Positions 27,411-36,552 of a stretch of 64,000 bases of DNA are shown in pieces. Under the pieces are notes generated by a model, which ran no database searches, was not told where the DNA came from, and saw only the letters and a program-made list of their open reading frames with translations. Source of the stretch: Flavobacterium branchiarum (GTDB lineage Bacteria > Bacteroidota > Bacteroidia > Flavobacteriales > Flavobacteriaceae); contig NZ_JAUFQQ010000003.1 of assembly GCF_030409845.1 (NCBI RefSeq), forward strand, positions 434,001 to 498,000, in the 5' to 3' direction. The translations under genes were made by a program, and so were the position numbers. Every line of letters starts with the position of its first letter. Within the stretch, counting starts at the first letter, position 1.

Positions 27411-28261
27411 TGGAAAAAATACTTGTAACAGGAGCAAATGGTCAACTAGGATCTGAACTTTCTCTATTGTCATTAAATTTCCCGCAATTCCAATGGATTT
27501 TTGCGGATAGGACTGTTATAACTTTAGATAATCTAGATCTACTTAATGTACAATTAAATGATATAAAACCCACAATTATTTTAAATTGTGGTGCTTATAC
27601 AGCGGTTGATAAAGCAGAAACAGAGAAAGATTTAGCTAATGTAATTAACAATTTGGCAGTAGGAGTACTAGCGAGATATTCGGCTAAAAATGAAATTAAA
27701 TTGCTTCATGTATCTACAGATTATGTTTTTGATGGAACATCTTCAGTAGCTCTTGATGAAGAAGCTCCAACGCAACCTATAAATATTTACGGAGAAACTA
27801 AGAGAGCTGGGGAGTTAGTTTGTTTACAAGAAAATCCCAATGCTATTATAATAAGAACATCGTGGGTTTATAGCCAATTTGGAAACAATTTTGTGAAAAC
27901 AATGCAGCGATTAATGCAGGAAAGAGATTCGATAAGTGTAGTAAATGACCAAATCGGATCGCCAACTTACGCCGCTGACTTAGCAGAAGCTATAATTAAA
28001 ATCATTTTATCTGAAAAATGGATTCCTGGAATTTATAATTATTCGAATGAAGGGGAAATCAGTTGGTATGAATTTGCAATAGCTATAAAAAATATTGGAG
28101 GGTATAATTGTGAAGTAAATGGAATTCCTTCTTCAGCATATCCTACTCCTGCGAAACGTCCTTCTTTTTCTTTATTAGATAAAAATAAAATTAAGGAAGT
28201 CTACGGTGTAGATGTTCCAAGTTACAAAGAGAGTTTGAAAAAAATGATGGCACAGTTATAG
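27410..28261 (+). CDS. rmlD: dTDP-4-dehydrorhamnose reductase
   Basis: This SDR of 283 residues catalyses the last step to dTDP-L-rhamnose. It has GANGQLGSEL near residue 8, the catalytic STDYVFDG region and YGETKRAGE with Tyr and Lys. TSWVYS and the C-terminal RPSFSLLDK are typical of RmlD. It is translationally coupled to rmlC. Confidence 0.96.
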   Translation: MEKILVTGANGQLGSELSLLSLNFPQFQWIFADRTVITLDNLDLLNVQLNDIKPTIILNCGAYTAVDKAETEKDLANVINNLAVGVLARYSAKNEIKLLHVSTDYVFDGTSSVALDEEAPTQPINIYGETKRAGELVCLQENPNAIIIRTSWVYSQFGNNFVKTMQRLMQERDSISVVNDQIGSPTYAADLAEAIIKIILSEKWIPGIYNYSNEGEISWYEFAIAIKNIGGYNCEVNGIPSSAYPTPAKRPSFSLLDKNKIKEVYGVDVPSYKESLKKMMAQL

Positions 28262-28303
28262 TTGCTGCTTTTTTGTTAGTATAAATTGATTTAATTTAAA
28301 AAA

Positions 28304-29188
28304 ATGAAAGGAATTATTTTAGCAGGAGGTTCTGGTACAAGATTGCATCCGTTAACACTTGCAATGAGCAAGCAAATGATGCCTGTGTATGATAAACCAA
28401 TGATTTATTACCCGTTGTCAACTTTGATGATGGCAGGGATAAATGAGATTTTAATTATTTCAACGCCTCATGATTTACCAAATTTTAAAAAATTATTAGG
28501 AGATGGAGAAAATCTGGGTTGTAAATTCAGTTATGCGGAGCAAGCTATTCCAAACGGTTTAGCACAAGCTTTTGTAATTGGAGAAGAATTTATAGGGGAT
28601 GATGATGTCGCTCTAATATTAGGAGACAATATATTTTTTGGAGCCAATATGCAAGAACTCTTGCGTTCCAACACTAAACCAAAAGGAGGAGTTGTTTTTG
28701 CATACCATGTTTCGGATCCTGAACGTTATGGAGTAGTAGAATTTGATCAAGATTTTAAAGCGATTTCAATTGAAGAAAAACCAGAAAACCCTAAATCTCA
28801 TTATGCTGTTCCAGGGTTGTATTTTTATAATAATTCCGTTGTTGAAATAGCAAAAAATATTCAGCCAAGTGCACGTGGAGAATATGAAATTACCGATGTG
28901 AATAAAGTTTACCTATCAAAAGAAGCTTTAAAAGTTGGAATTTTAAGCAGAGGAACAGCTTGGCTAGATACAGGAACTTTTAATAGTTTGATGCAGGCTG
29001 GGCAGTTTGTTCAGGTTTTAGAAGAACGCCAAGGTTTAAAAGTTGGTTGTATTGAAGAGATTGCTTGGAGGCAAGGTTTTATTGATGATACTCAACTTGA
29101 ACAACTAGCATTACCCCTTGTTAAGTCTGGGTATGGAGCTTATTTAATGGATTTTTTAAAACCAAAAAGAGCTAGCGTTAAAATTTAA
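28304..29188 (+). CDS. rmlA: Glucose-1-phosphate thymidylyltransferase
   Basis: This 294-residue enzyme makes dTDP-glucose. It carries the nucleotide-binding [11 protein letters not shown] at 8-18, [13 protein letters not shown], and LGDNIFFG. It is of normal length. With rmlB at 4131 and rmlC and rmlD just upstream, the complete dTDP-L-rhamnose pathway is present, so rhamnose is very likely a constituent of the polymer. Confidence 0.97.
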   Translation: MKGIILAGGSGTRLHPLTLAMSKQMMPVYDKPMIYYPLSTLMMAGINEILIISTPHDLPNFKKLLGDGENLGCKFSYAEQAIPNGLAQAFVIGEEFIGDDDVALILGDNIFFGANMQELLRSNTKPKGGVVFAYHVSDPERYGVVEFDQDFKAISIEEKPENPKSHYAVPGLYFYNNSVVEIAKNIQPSARGEYEITDVNKVYLSKEALKVGILSRGTAWLDTGTFNSLMQAGQFVQVLEERQGLKVGCIEEIAWRQGFIDDTQLEQLALPLVKSGYGAYLMDFLKPKRASVKI

Positions 29189-29208
29189 TTTTTAAATCTA
29201 TTATTTTG

Positions 29209-29216
29209 TACTTTTG
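29209..29216 (+). promoter_or_regulatory. Possible internal -7 promoter element
   Basis: TACTTTTG fits the Bacteroidota -7 consensus TAnnTTTG and lies 39 bases before the TTG start of the next gene. I see no good TTG about 19 bases upstream, so it is at best a weak promoter. Confidence 0.35.
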
Positions 29217-29255
29217 TAAGTACTATGTTACTTACTAATTCTAAGACCAACTAAT

Positions 29256-31220
29256 TTGAATAATAAACCAACCAATCTAGCAATTTTATTTGCTAAGTAT
29301 TTTTCTATAACCAACTTGAGGCTTAATATTCATAATCTGAGTTATTTACCAAGGTGGATTATCGTTTTTATGGATGTTATGGTGTTGATTTTCTCTTTTA
29401 CTTTTACTTATTTATTATTTAAGGGTACAGGTTTAGGTTACATTATAACACATCATGAATTTTATTTTGTTGCTTCACTTTTAGGAGTTAATATATTTTT
29501 CTTCTGGCTATTTAGGACCTATTCGGGTATAATTAGGCATTCATCATACATTGATGCAGTTAAGTTGTTGTTTTCACAAATGTCAGTTCTTGTCGTTTTC
29601 TTATTCTTTAATTTTTTATTTGAACTATATCATGGCGATAAGGCATTTTTGAATACAGCACTTTTTATAAACATAGTGCTTTCATTCTGTGGTTTGTTTT
29701 TATATAGAGTAGTTGTTAAACAAACGTTTGAACTTTATTTTGCTGAAAAGAATAATAGTCAACTCATTAGAACTGTTATTTATGGAACTGATGCCAATGC
29801 GATATCGGTTGCTAATGCATTAAAGTTTGAAACACCTTCTCGTTTTAAAATTGTAGGTTTTGTCGATAAAAACAATCAAAATGCTTCAAAGCGAATGTTG
29901 GACTTACCAATATTGGTTCAAAAGAAAAGATTACCTGCATTAATGCGTTCGGTTGCGGCAGAGGGTATTATTATTGCAGATAAAAGCTTATCTAAGGATG
30001 AACAATTGATTATTGTAGATCAGTGCTTAGAATTCAATTATAGAGTATATACTGTACCTTTAATTTCGGATTGGGAAAACCAAAAAGAAATTTCTCAAAA
30101 GGTAAAGAATATTCAAATTGAAGATTTACTTGAAAGAAAACCCATTGTATTAGATAGCAAATCTATATCTAAACAATTAAAAGATAAAACTATTTTAATT
30201 ACAGGTGCTGCAGGATCAATTGGAAGTGAAATTGTAAGACAGGTAATTGGTTTTAATCCTAAAAAGATAATTTTATTAGATCAAGCAGAAACTCCACTAC
30301 ATAGTCTTTGTTTAGAAACTCAAAGTATAATTTCGAGTTGCCGAATTCATGCTGTAATTGCTGATGTGAAAAGTAAAGAAGCAATGGAGAGGGTATTTAA
30401 AGTTTATGGTCCACAAGTCGTTTTTCATGCAGCTGCTTATAAACATGTGCCCTTAATGGAAGAAAATCCATCTCAGGCTATATTGACAAATATAGAAGGG
30501 ACTAAAAATTTAGCCGATCTATCCTGTAAATATAAGGTAAAGAAGTTTGTAATGGTTTCTACAGACAAAGCTGTTAACCCTAGCAATGTTATGGGAGCAA
30601 GCAAGCGAATTGCTGAGAAATACGTGCAGTCACTACATCTTAAAAATCAAAAAGAAAAAGGAAACGATACTACAAAATTTATTACAACTCGTTTCGGAAA
30701 TGTATTAGGATCAAATGGATCGGTAGTTCCTTTATTTACTAAACAAATTGAAGAAGGTGGTCCACTAACGATAACACATCCTGATATTATTAGATATTTT
30801 ATGACCATTCCAGAGGCATGTCAATTAGTGCTTGAGGCTGGTGCAATGGGTAATGGAGGTGAAATTTATATATTTGATATGGGTAAACCAGTTCGAATTA
30901 TTGATTTGGCTAGAAAAATGATAAAACTAGCAGGATTTATTCCAGAAAAAGAAATCAAGATTCAAATTGTTGGACTAAGACCCGGAGAAAAACTTTTTGA
31001 AGAATTATTAAATGATACATCAAAAACGCTACCAACGTATCATAACAAAATCATGATTGCTGAAGAAATTCAAGATGAATATGAAACGCTACATGTTGAA
31101 ATCGATGAGTTAATAGGAATCTCTAAATTTTTTGATAACGATGATATTGTTTCCAAAATGAAAAAAATAGTACCAGAGTTTAAAAGTATGAACTCTAGTT
31201 TTGAAATTCTTGATAAATAA
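29256..31220 (+). CDS. Membrane-bound UDP-GlcNAc 4,6-dehydratase (PglF/WbpM/CapD-like)
   Basis: This 654-residue protein has four N-terminal membrane helices (about 33-55, 68-88, 105-123, 133-153) and a CoA-binding-like domain (170-300). An SDR dehydratase domain follows, with ITGAAGSIG (315-323), STDK (435-438) and MGASK (446-450), where Met replaces the usual Tyr. This is the retaining dehydratase that makes UDP-2-acetamido-2,6-dideoxy-D-xylo-hexos-4-ulose. It would feed the reductase at 22000 and the aminotransferase at 25703. The start appears to be TTG at 29256; no upstream in-frame ATG exists near it. It is the last gene before a terminator. Confidence 0.93.
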   Translation: MNNKPTNLAILFAKYFSITNLRLNIHNLSYLPRWIIVFMDVMVLIFSFTFTYLLFKGTGLGYIITHHEFYFVASLLGVNIFFFWLFRTYSGIIRHSSYIDAVKLLFSQMSVLVVFLFFNFLFELYHGDKAFLNTALFINIVLSFCGLFLYRVVVKQTFELYFAEKNNSQLIRTVIYGTDANAISVANALKFETPSRFKIVGFVDKNNQNASKRMLDLPILVQKKRLPALMRSVAAEGIIIADKSLSKDEQLIIVDQCLEFNYRVYTVPLISDWENQKEISQKVKNIQIEDLLERKPIVLDSKSISKQLKDKTILITGAAGSIGSEIVRQVIGFNPKKIILLDQAETPLHSLCLETQSIISSCRIHAVIADVKSKEAMERVFKVYGPQVVFHAAAYKHVPLMEENPSQAILTNIEGTKNLADLSCKYKVKKFVMVSTDKAVNPSNVMGASKRIAEKYVQSLHLKNQKEKGNDTTKFITTRFGNVLGSNGSVVPLFTKQIEEGGPLTITHPDIIRYFMTIPEACQLVLEAGAMGNGGEIYIFDMGKPVRIIDLARKMIKLAGFIPEKEIKIQIVGLRPGEKLFEELLNDTSKTLPTYHNKIMIAEEIQDEYETLHVEIDELIGISKFFDNDDIVSKMKKIVPEFKSMNSSFEILDK

Positions 31221-31253
31221 TCTTTAATCCAAAGTTTATTTATGTTTAAATGT

Positions 31254-31287
31254 AAAGGTGTTTTTTTGAATAAAAACACCTTTTTTT
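31254..31287 (+). terminator. Rho-independent terminator ending the first polysaccharide operon
   Basis: The arms AAAGGTGTTTTT and AAAAACACCTTT flank a TTGAAT-like loop and run into seven T residues. It lies about 35 bases after the dehydratase stop codon and cleanly separates the Wzx/Wzy unit from the ABC-transporter unit. Confidence 0.85.
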
Positions 31288-31347
31288 GTTTCTATGAAAA
31301 TGGAAAGATGCAGTAAAAATGTATGATTGTATCTAATTATTATTTTG

Positions 31348-31376
31348 TTGTGAAAATATTCCATAATTTAGGTTTG
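31348..31376 (+). promoter_or_regulatory. Promoter of the ABC-transporter polysaccharide unit
   Basis: A TTG at 31348-31350 is followed after 18 bases by TAGGTTTG at 31369-31376, a full TAnnTTTG match. It lies about 50 bases before the wzm-like start codon and directly after the terminator at 31254-31287, so it probably drives 31427-46226. Confidence 0.68.
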
Positions 31377-31426
31377 TAAAAAGATTATTAGTTACTCGCT
31401 TTTAATTCTGAATTTTAAAGCTATTC

Positions 31427-32296
31427 ATGAACAAATCAAAAGATATTTCGGCTCCTTGGTTGTTTGAAATAACACCTAAGAATAATTTTTTTTCGCTACA
31501 TATAAAAGAGGTTTGGCAATACCGTGACTTGTTATTTCTTTTTGTTAAAAGAGATATCGTAACAGTTTATAAACAAACAGTTTTAGGACCGCTTTGGTAT
31601 TTAATTCAGCCTTTACTTACGGCGGTAATATTTACGATACTATTTAACAATATTGCTGGAATCGATACTGGTTCTGTGCCTCCTTTTTTATTCAACCTTG
31701 CAGGAATTACTGTTTGGAACTACTTCACAGCTTGTCTTGTAGCAACCTCTGACACTTTTAGAGCTAATGCTGCAATCTTTGGGAAAGTTTATTTCCCAAG
31801 AATAATTACCCCTTTATCTATCGTAATTTCAAATTTGATCAAATTTGGAATTCAGTTTTTGATTTTTATCGCTTCCTATATTTACTATTATTCTCAAGGA
31901 GCTGTTATTAGTTTAAATGCTACAGCAGTTTTTTTTCCTCTATTAGTTATTTTAATGGGGATCCTTGCGTTAGGTTTAGGAATGTTGATTTCTTCGCTCG
32001 TTACTAAGTATAGAGATTTTAGTAATTTAATTAATTTTGGAGTACAACTACTAATGTATGTATCTGCAGTTGTATATCCAATGGCATTAATTAAAGATAA
32101 ATTACCCAATTACGGGTGGTTGGTGCAATACAATCCGTTAGCTTATATAATTGAGACATCTAGATATATGCTTTTGAATATAGGCGATATTTCTTTCTAT
32201 GGTCTTCTTTACACTTTTACTATAACAGTCATTATTTTTTTTTCAGGATTATTAGTCTTCAATAAAACAGAAAAAAGTTTTATTGATACGGTATAG
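31427..32296 (+). CDS. wzm: Polysaccharide ABC transporter permease
   Basis: This 289-residue integral membrane protein of the ABC-2 family has about six helices and the conserved N-terminal FVKRDIVTVYKQTVLGPLWY region. It also has QYNPLAYIIE near the end, as in Wzm/RfbD/TagG. It pairs with the ATPase downstream to export a finished, lipid-linked glycan across the inner membrane. This is a second export route in addition to Wzx/Wzy. Confidence 0.94.
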   Translation: MNKSKDISAPWLFEITPKNNFFSLHIKEVWQYRDLLFLFVKRDIVTVYKQTVLGPLWYLIQPLLTAVIFTILFNNIAGIDTGSVPPFLFNLAGITVWNYFTACLVATSDTFRANAAIFGKVYFPRIITPLSIVISNLIKFGIQFLIFIASYIYYYSQGAVISLNATAVFFPLLVILMGILALGLGMLISSLVTKYRDFSNLINFGVQLLMYVSAVVYPMALIKDKLPNYGWLVQYNPLAYIIETSRYMLLNIGDISFYGLLYTFTITVIIFFSGLLVFNKTEKSFIDTV

Positions 32297-32353
32297 TCTA
32301 CGATATAATTTATAGGAATCGGTACTATTTGGTTTGTAATAATTTTTAATAAA

Positions 32354-33613
32354 ATGAATACAGATATTATATTAAAGGTTGAAAATATTTCTAAACAATA
32401 TCGTTTAGGACAAGTGGGTACAGGAACTTTGCGCCATGATTTAAATCGATGGTGGCATCGCATACGCGGAAAAGAAAATCCATATTTAAAAATTGGGGAA
32501 ACAAATGATCGTAGTACAAAAGGTGCTAGTGATTATGTTTGGGCTTTGCAAGATATTAATTTTGAAGTGCAACGTGGGGAAGTTCTAGGGATAATAGGGA
32601 AAAATGGAGCAGGGAAATCTACATTACTAAAAATTTTATCTAAGGTTACAGCACCAACTATGGGGAGTATTAAGTCTCGTGGACGTATTGCATCTTTACT
32701 TGAAGTTGGTACAGGATTTAATCCCGAACTTACAGGGAGAGAAAATATTTATCTCAACGGCGCTATTTTAGGAATGACCAAAAAAGAAATTACATCTAAG
32801 CTAGATGAAATTATTGATTTCTCTGGATGTGAACGTTATATAGATACACCGGTTAAAAGATATAGTAGTGGCATGACTGTTCGGTTAGCTTTTGCAGTTG
32901 CCGCTTTCTTAGAGCCTGAAATATTGGTTGTAGATGAGGTTTTGGCTGTTGGTGATGCTGAATTTCAAAAGAAAGCAATTGGTAAAATGCAAGCTATTTC
33001 AAGAGGGGAAGGTCGTACCGTTTTATTTGTGAGTCATAATATGGCCGCTGTTAAAAGTTTGTGTACTAAAGCAATTGTATTGGAACAGGGCAAAGTGGCT
33101 TTCGAAGGAGAGGTATTAACCGCAATAGAGAAATACTTATCTAATAAAAAGAACATTTTGAATGTAAATATTAAAGAAAGAAAAGATAGGATTGGGAGAG
33201 GCCGAATTAAAATTTCAGAGGTAACTATTCTTAATACTATTAAGGTGATGACAGGAGATACACTTTCAGTTCAAATCGAGTATAGTAATATTGAGGAAGA
33301 AATAGAAATTAATGAATTTGGAGTGAGTATTTGGAATGCTAGAGAGGATAAAATAATAAGCATTTCTTCTACTTTTAAAAATCAATTAAAAGATATCTCA
33401 AATAAAGGTAAAGTAATTTGTGAGATGCCGAATCTTCCGTTAGTAAAAGGCAGTTATGTTATTAATTGCTTTGTCAGTTCAATTTTTGGATTAGAAGATT
33501 ATATTCTTGATGTATTAAGTTTTGATGTAGAGGATAATGATATTTATGGAAACGGGAAGACAGTAAATCCAGAATGGGGAATGATTGCAGTTGAACATAA
33601 TTGGATTCAATAA
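32354..33613 (+). CDS. wzt: Polysaccharide ABC transporter ATPase with C-terminal carbohydrate-binding domain
   Basis: The nucleotide-binding domain has Walker A GKNGAGKST (82-90 with preceding Gly), signature YSSGM (170-174) and Walker B LVVDE (191-195). After about residue 270 comes a beta-rich extension of roughly 140 residues (RIKISEVTIL to the end). It corresponds to the Wzt C-terminal domain that in E. coli O8/O9a recognises the modified non-reducing end of the glycan. Presence of this domain implies export depends on a terminal modification; a methyltransferase gene follows directly. Confidence 0.93.
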   Translation: MNTDIILKVENISKQYRLGQVGTGTLRHDLNRWWHRIRGKENPYLKIGETNDRSTKGASDYVWALQDINFEVQRGEVLGIIGKNGAGKSTLLKILSKVTAPTMGSIKSRGRIASLLEVGTGFNPELTGRENIYLNGAILGMTKKEITSKLDEIIDFSGCERYIDTPVKRYSSGMTVRLAFAVAAFLEPEILVVDEVLAVGDAEFQKKAIGKMQAISRGEGRTVLFVSHNMAAVKSLCTKAIVLEQGKVAFEGEVLTAIEKYLSNKKNILNVNIKERKDRIGRGRIKISEVTILNTIKVMTGDTLSVQIEYSNIEEEIEINEFGVSIWNAREDKIISISSTFKNQLKDISNKGKVICEMPNLPLVKGSYVINCFVSSIFGLEDYILDVLSFDVEDNDIYGNGKTVNPEWGMIAVEHNWIQ

Positions 33614-33622
33614 TTATACATT

Positions 33623-34150
33623 ATGATACAAGAAAAAAAAGCGTTAGAACAATGGCACGAAACTGAAGATCCTTGGGGCTATAATGAAAATAAAGATGAT
33701 ATATTAAGAAAAGAAATTTTGCTTGCTGAGATTCCAGACAAAAAGTATAAAAGAGTATTAGACATCGGATGTGGACAAGGATTTATTACTAAAGATTTAC
33801 CTGGTGAGGAGGTATATGGAATTGATATATCTCAAGCGGCAATAGATTTTGCAAACAAAATGGGGAGATCCAATTTAATTTTTAAACAAGGGTCAATATA
33901 TGATATTGATAAATTATTTGATTTCAAGTTTGATTTGATAATCATAACAGGAGTTCTTTATCCTCAATATATAGGGAAATCTTCTAGTTTAATTTATTTA
34001 CTAATTGATAAAATACTAGAAAATAAAGGTGTTCTTGTATCTGTGCACATAAATGATTGGTATAATGCTCAATTTCCGTACTTAAAAACGAAACAACTTT
34101 TTTATAATTATAGAAAATATACTCATAACCTAGAAACATACTCGAAATGA
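33623..34150 (+). CDS. SAM-dependent methyltransferase, NodS-like
   Basis: This 175-residue class I methyltransferase has the SAM-binding motif LDIGCGQGF (about residues 47-55), followed by an acidic end of beta 2 (YGIDIS). The N-terminal EDPWGYNENKDD is typical of NodS-like enzymes found in lipopolysaccharide clusters. It starts 9 bases after wzt and overlaps the next gene (ATGA). The inferred role is methylation of a sugar, perhaps the chain-end cap read by the Wzt tail. Confidence 0.82.
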   Translation: MIQEKKALEQWHETEDPWGYNENKDDILRKEILLAEIPDKKYKRVLDIGCGQGFITKDLPGEEVYGIDISQAAIDFANKMGRSNLIFKQGSIYDIDKLFDFKFDLIIITGVLYPQYIGKSSSLIYLLIDKILENKGVLVSVHINDWYNAQFPYLKTKQLFYNYRKYTHNLETYSK

Positions 34151-35628
34151 TTTTAATGTATCATAAAATACATCCTAGTAGTCCATCAATGTGGTGGGTA
34201 ACAGTAAATGATTTTTACAGGCAGCTGTCTGAAATATCAAGTAAAGAGGTTGTGTATTTACAGGACTATGATTCAAAAAATCCAAATCATGTTGTAATTA
34301 CTTTTGATGGTATTTATAAAAATGTTCTAGAATATGGGCTACCTATTTTAAAATACTTTGATTATCCATTTGAGTTGTTTTTGACTTCAGATTATATAGG
34401 TTTGGATAATGAGTTCGATTCTGTAGAGCCAATTGCTCCATTTGCAAATTATGAAGAATTGCAATTGTTGGTTGCAAATAAAGGAAGATTACAATGGCAC
34501 ACAAAGAGTCACCTTAATTTAAAAAACATTCAGGATTTAGATGTTATAAGTAGAGAACTTACCGTTCCAGAAAAAGTGAAGCAACTAGATGTTAATGGAT
34601 TTACTTGGTTTGCTTATCCGCATGGCGAATTTAATGAATTGGTTATTGAGGAAGTGCAAAAGCGATTTGAAGGAGCTGTTTCCTGCATACAAGGAAACAA
34701 CGAAGATAAATTTGTTTACAATAGACTTACAGTTGTTAATGATTCAAAACTGAGAACTAATAAGATAGCTTGTATTATTGCTTCTTATAATTATGGAGAT
34801 TATCTTATAGAGGCTATTGAATCGGTGTTACGGCAAACAATACTTCCAGATGAAATTCTTATTTCTGATGATTGTTCTGACGATGAAACAGCAATTATTG
34901 CAAATGAATATGCTAAAAAATACCCACAACTAATAACATATAATCGGAACGATGTTAACATGGGAATTGTAGCTCATTTTAACAAAGCAATTTCTTTGAC
35001 AAAATCAGAGTATGTGTTTTTTTTAGGAGCGGATAATAGACTTTTAAGTAACTATATTGAAGAGTGTGCTAGAAAATTAGATGCGAATACAAATACAGCA
35101 ATTGCCTATACGGACTATGCTTTTTTTGGTTCGAGAGCAAGACTAGCTTATTCTAAGTTTTCTGAAGATAGAAGAGCAGGAATTATTGAAAATACATTCT
35201 ATCAGATTTGTTTTCCCGATTTTAGGAGTCAAGAAGAATCATTAGAAAATCTTTCAAAAGAAAATTTTATTCATGGATCTTCCATGTTCAGAAGAACTGC
35301 ATTTAATGAAGTTGGAGGGTATCATAAAACAGGTAATCCCGAAGATTATAATTTATTTAGAAGAATAGTAGAAAAAGGATGGGGAGCCGAAAAAGTTAAA
35401 AATACAAATTTAGAGTATAGACAACATAATATAGGGCAAGCTAATAATGTTTTAAGTCTACAAAATAAACTCAATTTTTATCAATCGGCCTATAGTAGAA
35501 AGAATACATTCGAGAAATCATTTTTATACAAAGTCTTCCGGAAAACCTATATGATCAAAGAAAAAATGGTCAACCTTAACAAGAAAAAAGTTTTAAGATA
35601 TATTAAAAAAATAACGAAAACTAAATAG
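34147..35628 (+). CDS. Fusion of a polysaccharide-deacetylase-like domain with a family 2 glycosyltransferase
   Basis: Residues 1-200 resemble a NodB-type polysaccharide deacetylase (MYHKIHPSS, VITFDG, WHTKSH, FAYPHG). Motif 1 reads TFDG instead of TFDD, so the second, metal-binding aspartate is missing. Residues about 208-440 are a GT-A family 2 domain (ACIIASYNYGDYLIEAI, SDDCSDDET, LGADNR). The ATG overlaps the methyltransferase stop. The GT half looks competent. The first half may only bind glycan, or may work with altered metal ligands. Confidence 0.82.
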   Translation: MILMYHKIHPSSPSMWWVTVNDFYRQLSEISSKEVVYLQDYDSKNPNHVVITFDGIYKNVLEYGLPILKYFDYPFELFLTSDYIGLDNEFDSVEPIAPFANYEELQLLVANKGRLQWHTKSHLNLKNIQDLDVISRELTVPEKVKQLDVNGFTWFAYPHGEFNELVIEEVQKRFEGAVSCIQGNNEDKFVYNRLTVVNDSKLRTNKIACIIASYNYGDYLIEAIESVLRQTILPDEILISDDCSDDETAIIANEYAKKYPQLITYNRNDVNMGIVAHFNKAISLTKSEYVFFLGADNRLLSNYIEECARKLDANTNTAIAYTDYAFFGSRARLAYSKFSEDRRAGIIENTFYQICFPDFRSQEESLENLSKENFIHGSSMFRRTAFNEVGGYHKTGNPEDYNLFRRIVEKGWGAEKVKNTNLEYRQHNIGQANNVLSLQNKLNFYQSAYSRKNTFEKSFLYKVFRKTYMIKEKMVNLNKKKVLRYIKKITKTK

Positions 35629-36552
35629 ATGGTTAATGTCACTATAATAATTCCCAGCTACAACCATAGCACTTTTTTATTAGATCGATTAAAAAGTATT
35701 TCCAATCAGACCTATAAAAATTGGGAAGCTATTATAATTGATGACCAATCGACAGATAATAGTGTTGAGATAATTAGGCGTTTTCTTGTAGAGAATCCAA
35801 ATTTTAATTTAAAAAGCTTAATTATAAACGATGCAAATTCTGGAAGTGGTTATTCCTCCTGGCAAAAAGGAATTGAACTAGCAACAACTGAATATATATG
35901 GATTGCAGAAACAGACGATTATTCAGAATCAACTTTTCTAGAAGAGTTGGCGACTATTTTAGATATTAATAAAGGAGTTTCCTTGGCTTTTTCGGGTAGT
36001 AATTATGTTGAAAATAATAGAATAATCTATGATTCAGCTAATAGAACAAAAGATTTAAATGTTGGAATAAATGATTATCAAGTTTTAGATAGTAGTATTT
36101 TTTTAGACAGAATGCCTTTTAAAACTTATATAACGAATGGGAGTTCTGTGCTTTTTAGAAAACCTAAGAGAGCAGTTCCAGCTGAAGTATTTAATTATAG
36201 ATTATGTTCGGATATATTTTTATGGTCTCATTTGTTACAAAACAGTTCCTTTGTTTTTTTAAATGAAAATTTAAATTTTTTCAGAAGGCATGGAGGATCA
36301 ATTTCATCCTATTTGAGCAAAAATAAATTAGAAGAAGTTTATCATGAGAAAGCACAATATTTAAATTATTTTAAGCAAACGGATAAGTACATCCAATTTA
36401 TAGAGCATTACATAAAATATTACATTTGGACGCATAAGAATGATTTTTTAAACACATCAAGTATTCAGACAATTCAATCAGGCAAGAAAGTCAAAGTATT
36501 ATATTTTTATAAATTGATACAGTTTTTTGTTTCTAAAATTTTCAGAAAATGA
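35629..36552 (+). CDS. Family 2 glycosyltransferase
   Basis: This 307-residue GT-A enzyme has VTIIIPSYNHSTFLLDRL at the N terminus, IDDQSTDNS, and the metal motif AETDDYSE. It follows the previous stop codon with no gap and overlaps the next ATG. Specificity cannot be read from sequence. It belongs to the glycosyltransferase block of the ABC-transporter unit. Confidence 0.9.
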   Translation: MVNVTIIIPSYNHSTFLLDRLKSISNQTYKNWEAIIIDDQSTDNSVEIIRRFLVENPNFNLKSLIINDANSGSGYSSWQKGIELATTEYIWIAETDDYSESTFLEELATILDINKGVSLAFSGSNYVENNRIIYDSANRTKDLNVGINDYQVLDSSIFLDRMPFKTYITNGSSVLFRKPKRAVPAEVFNYRLCSDIFLWSHLLQNSSFVFLNENLNFFRRHGGSISSYLSKNKLEEVYHEKAQYLNYFKQTDKYIQFIEHYIKYYIWTHKNDFLNTSSIQTIQSGKKVKVLYFYKLIQFFVSKIFRK

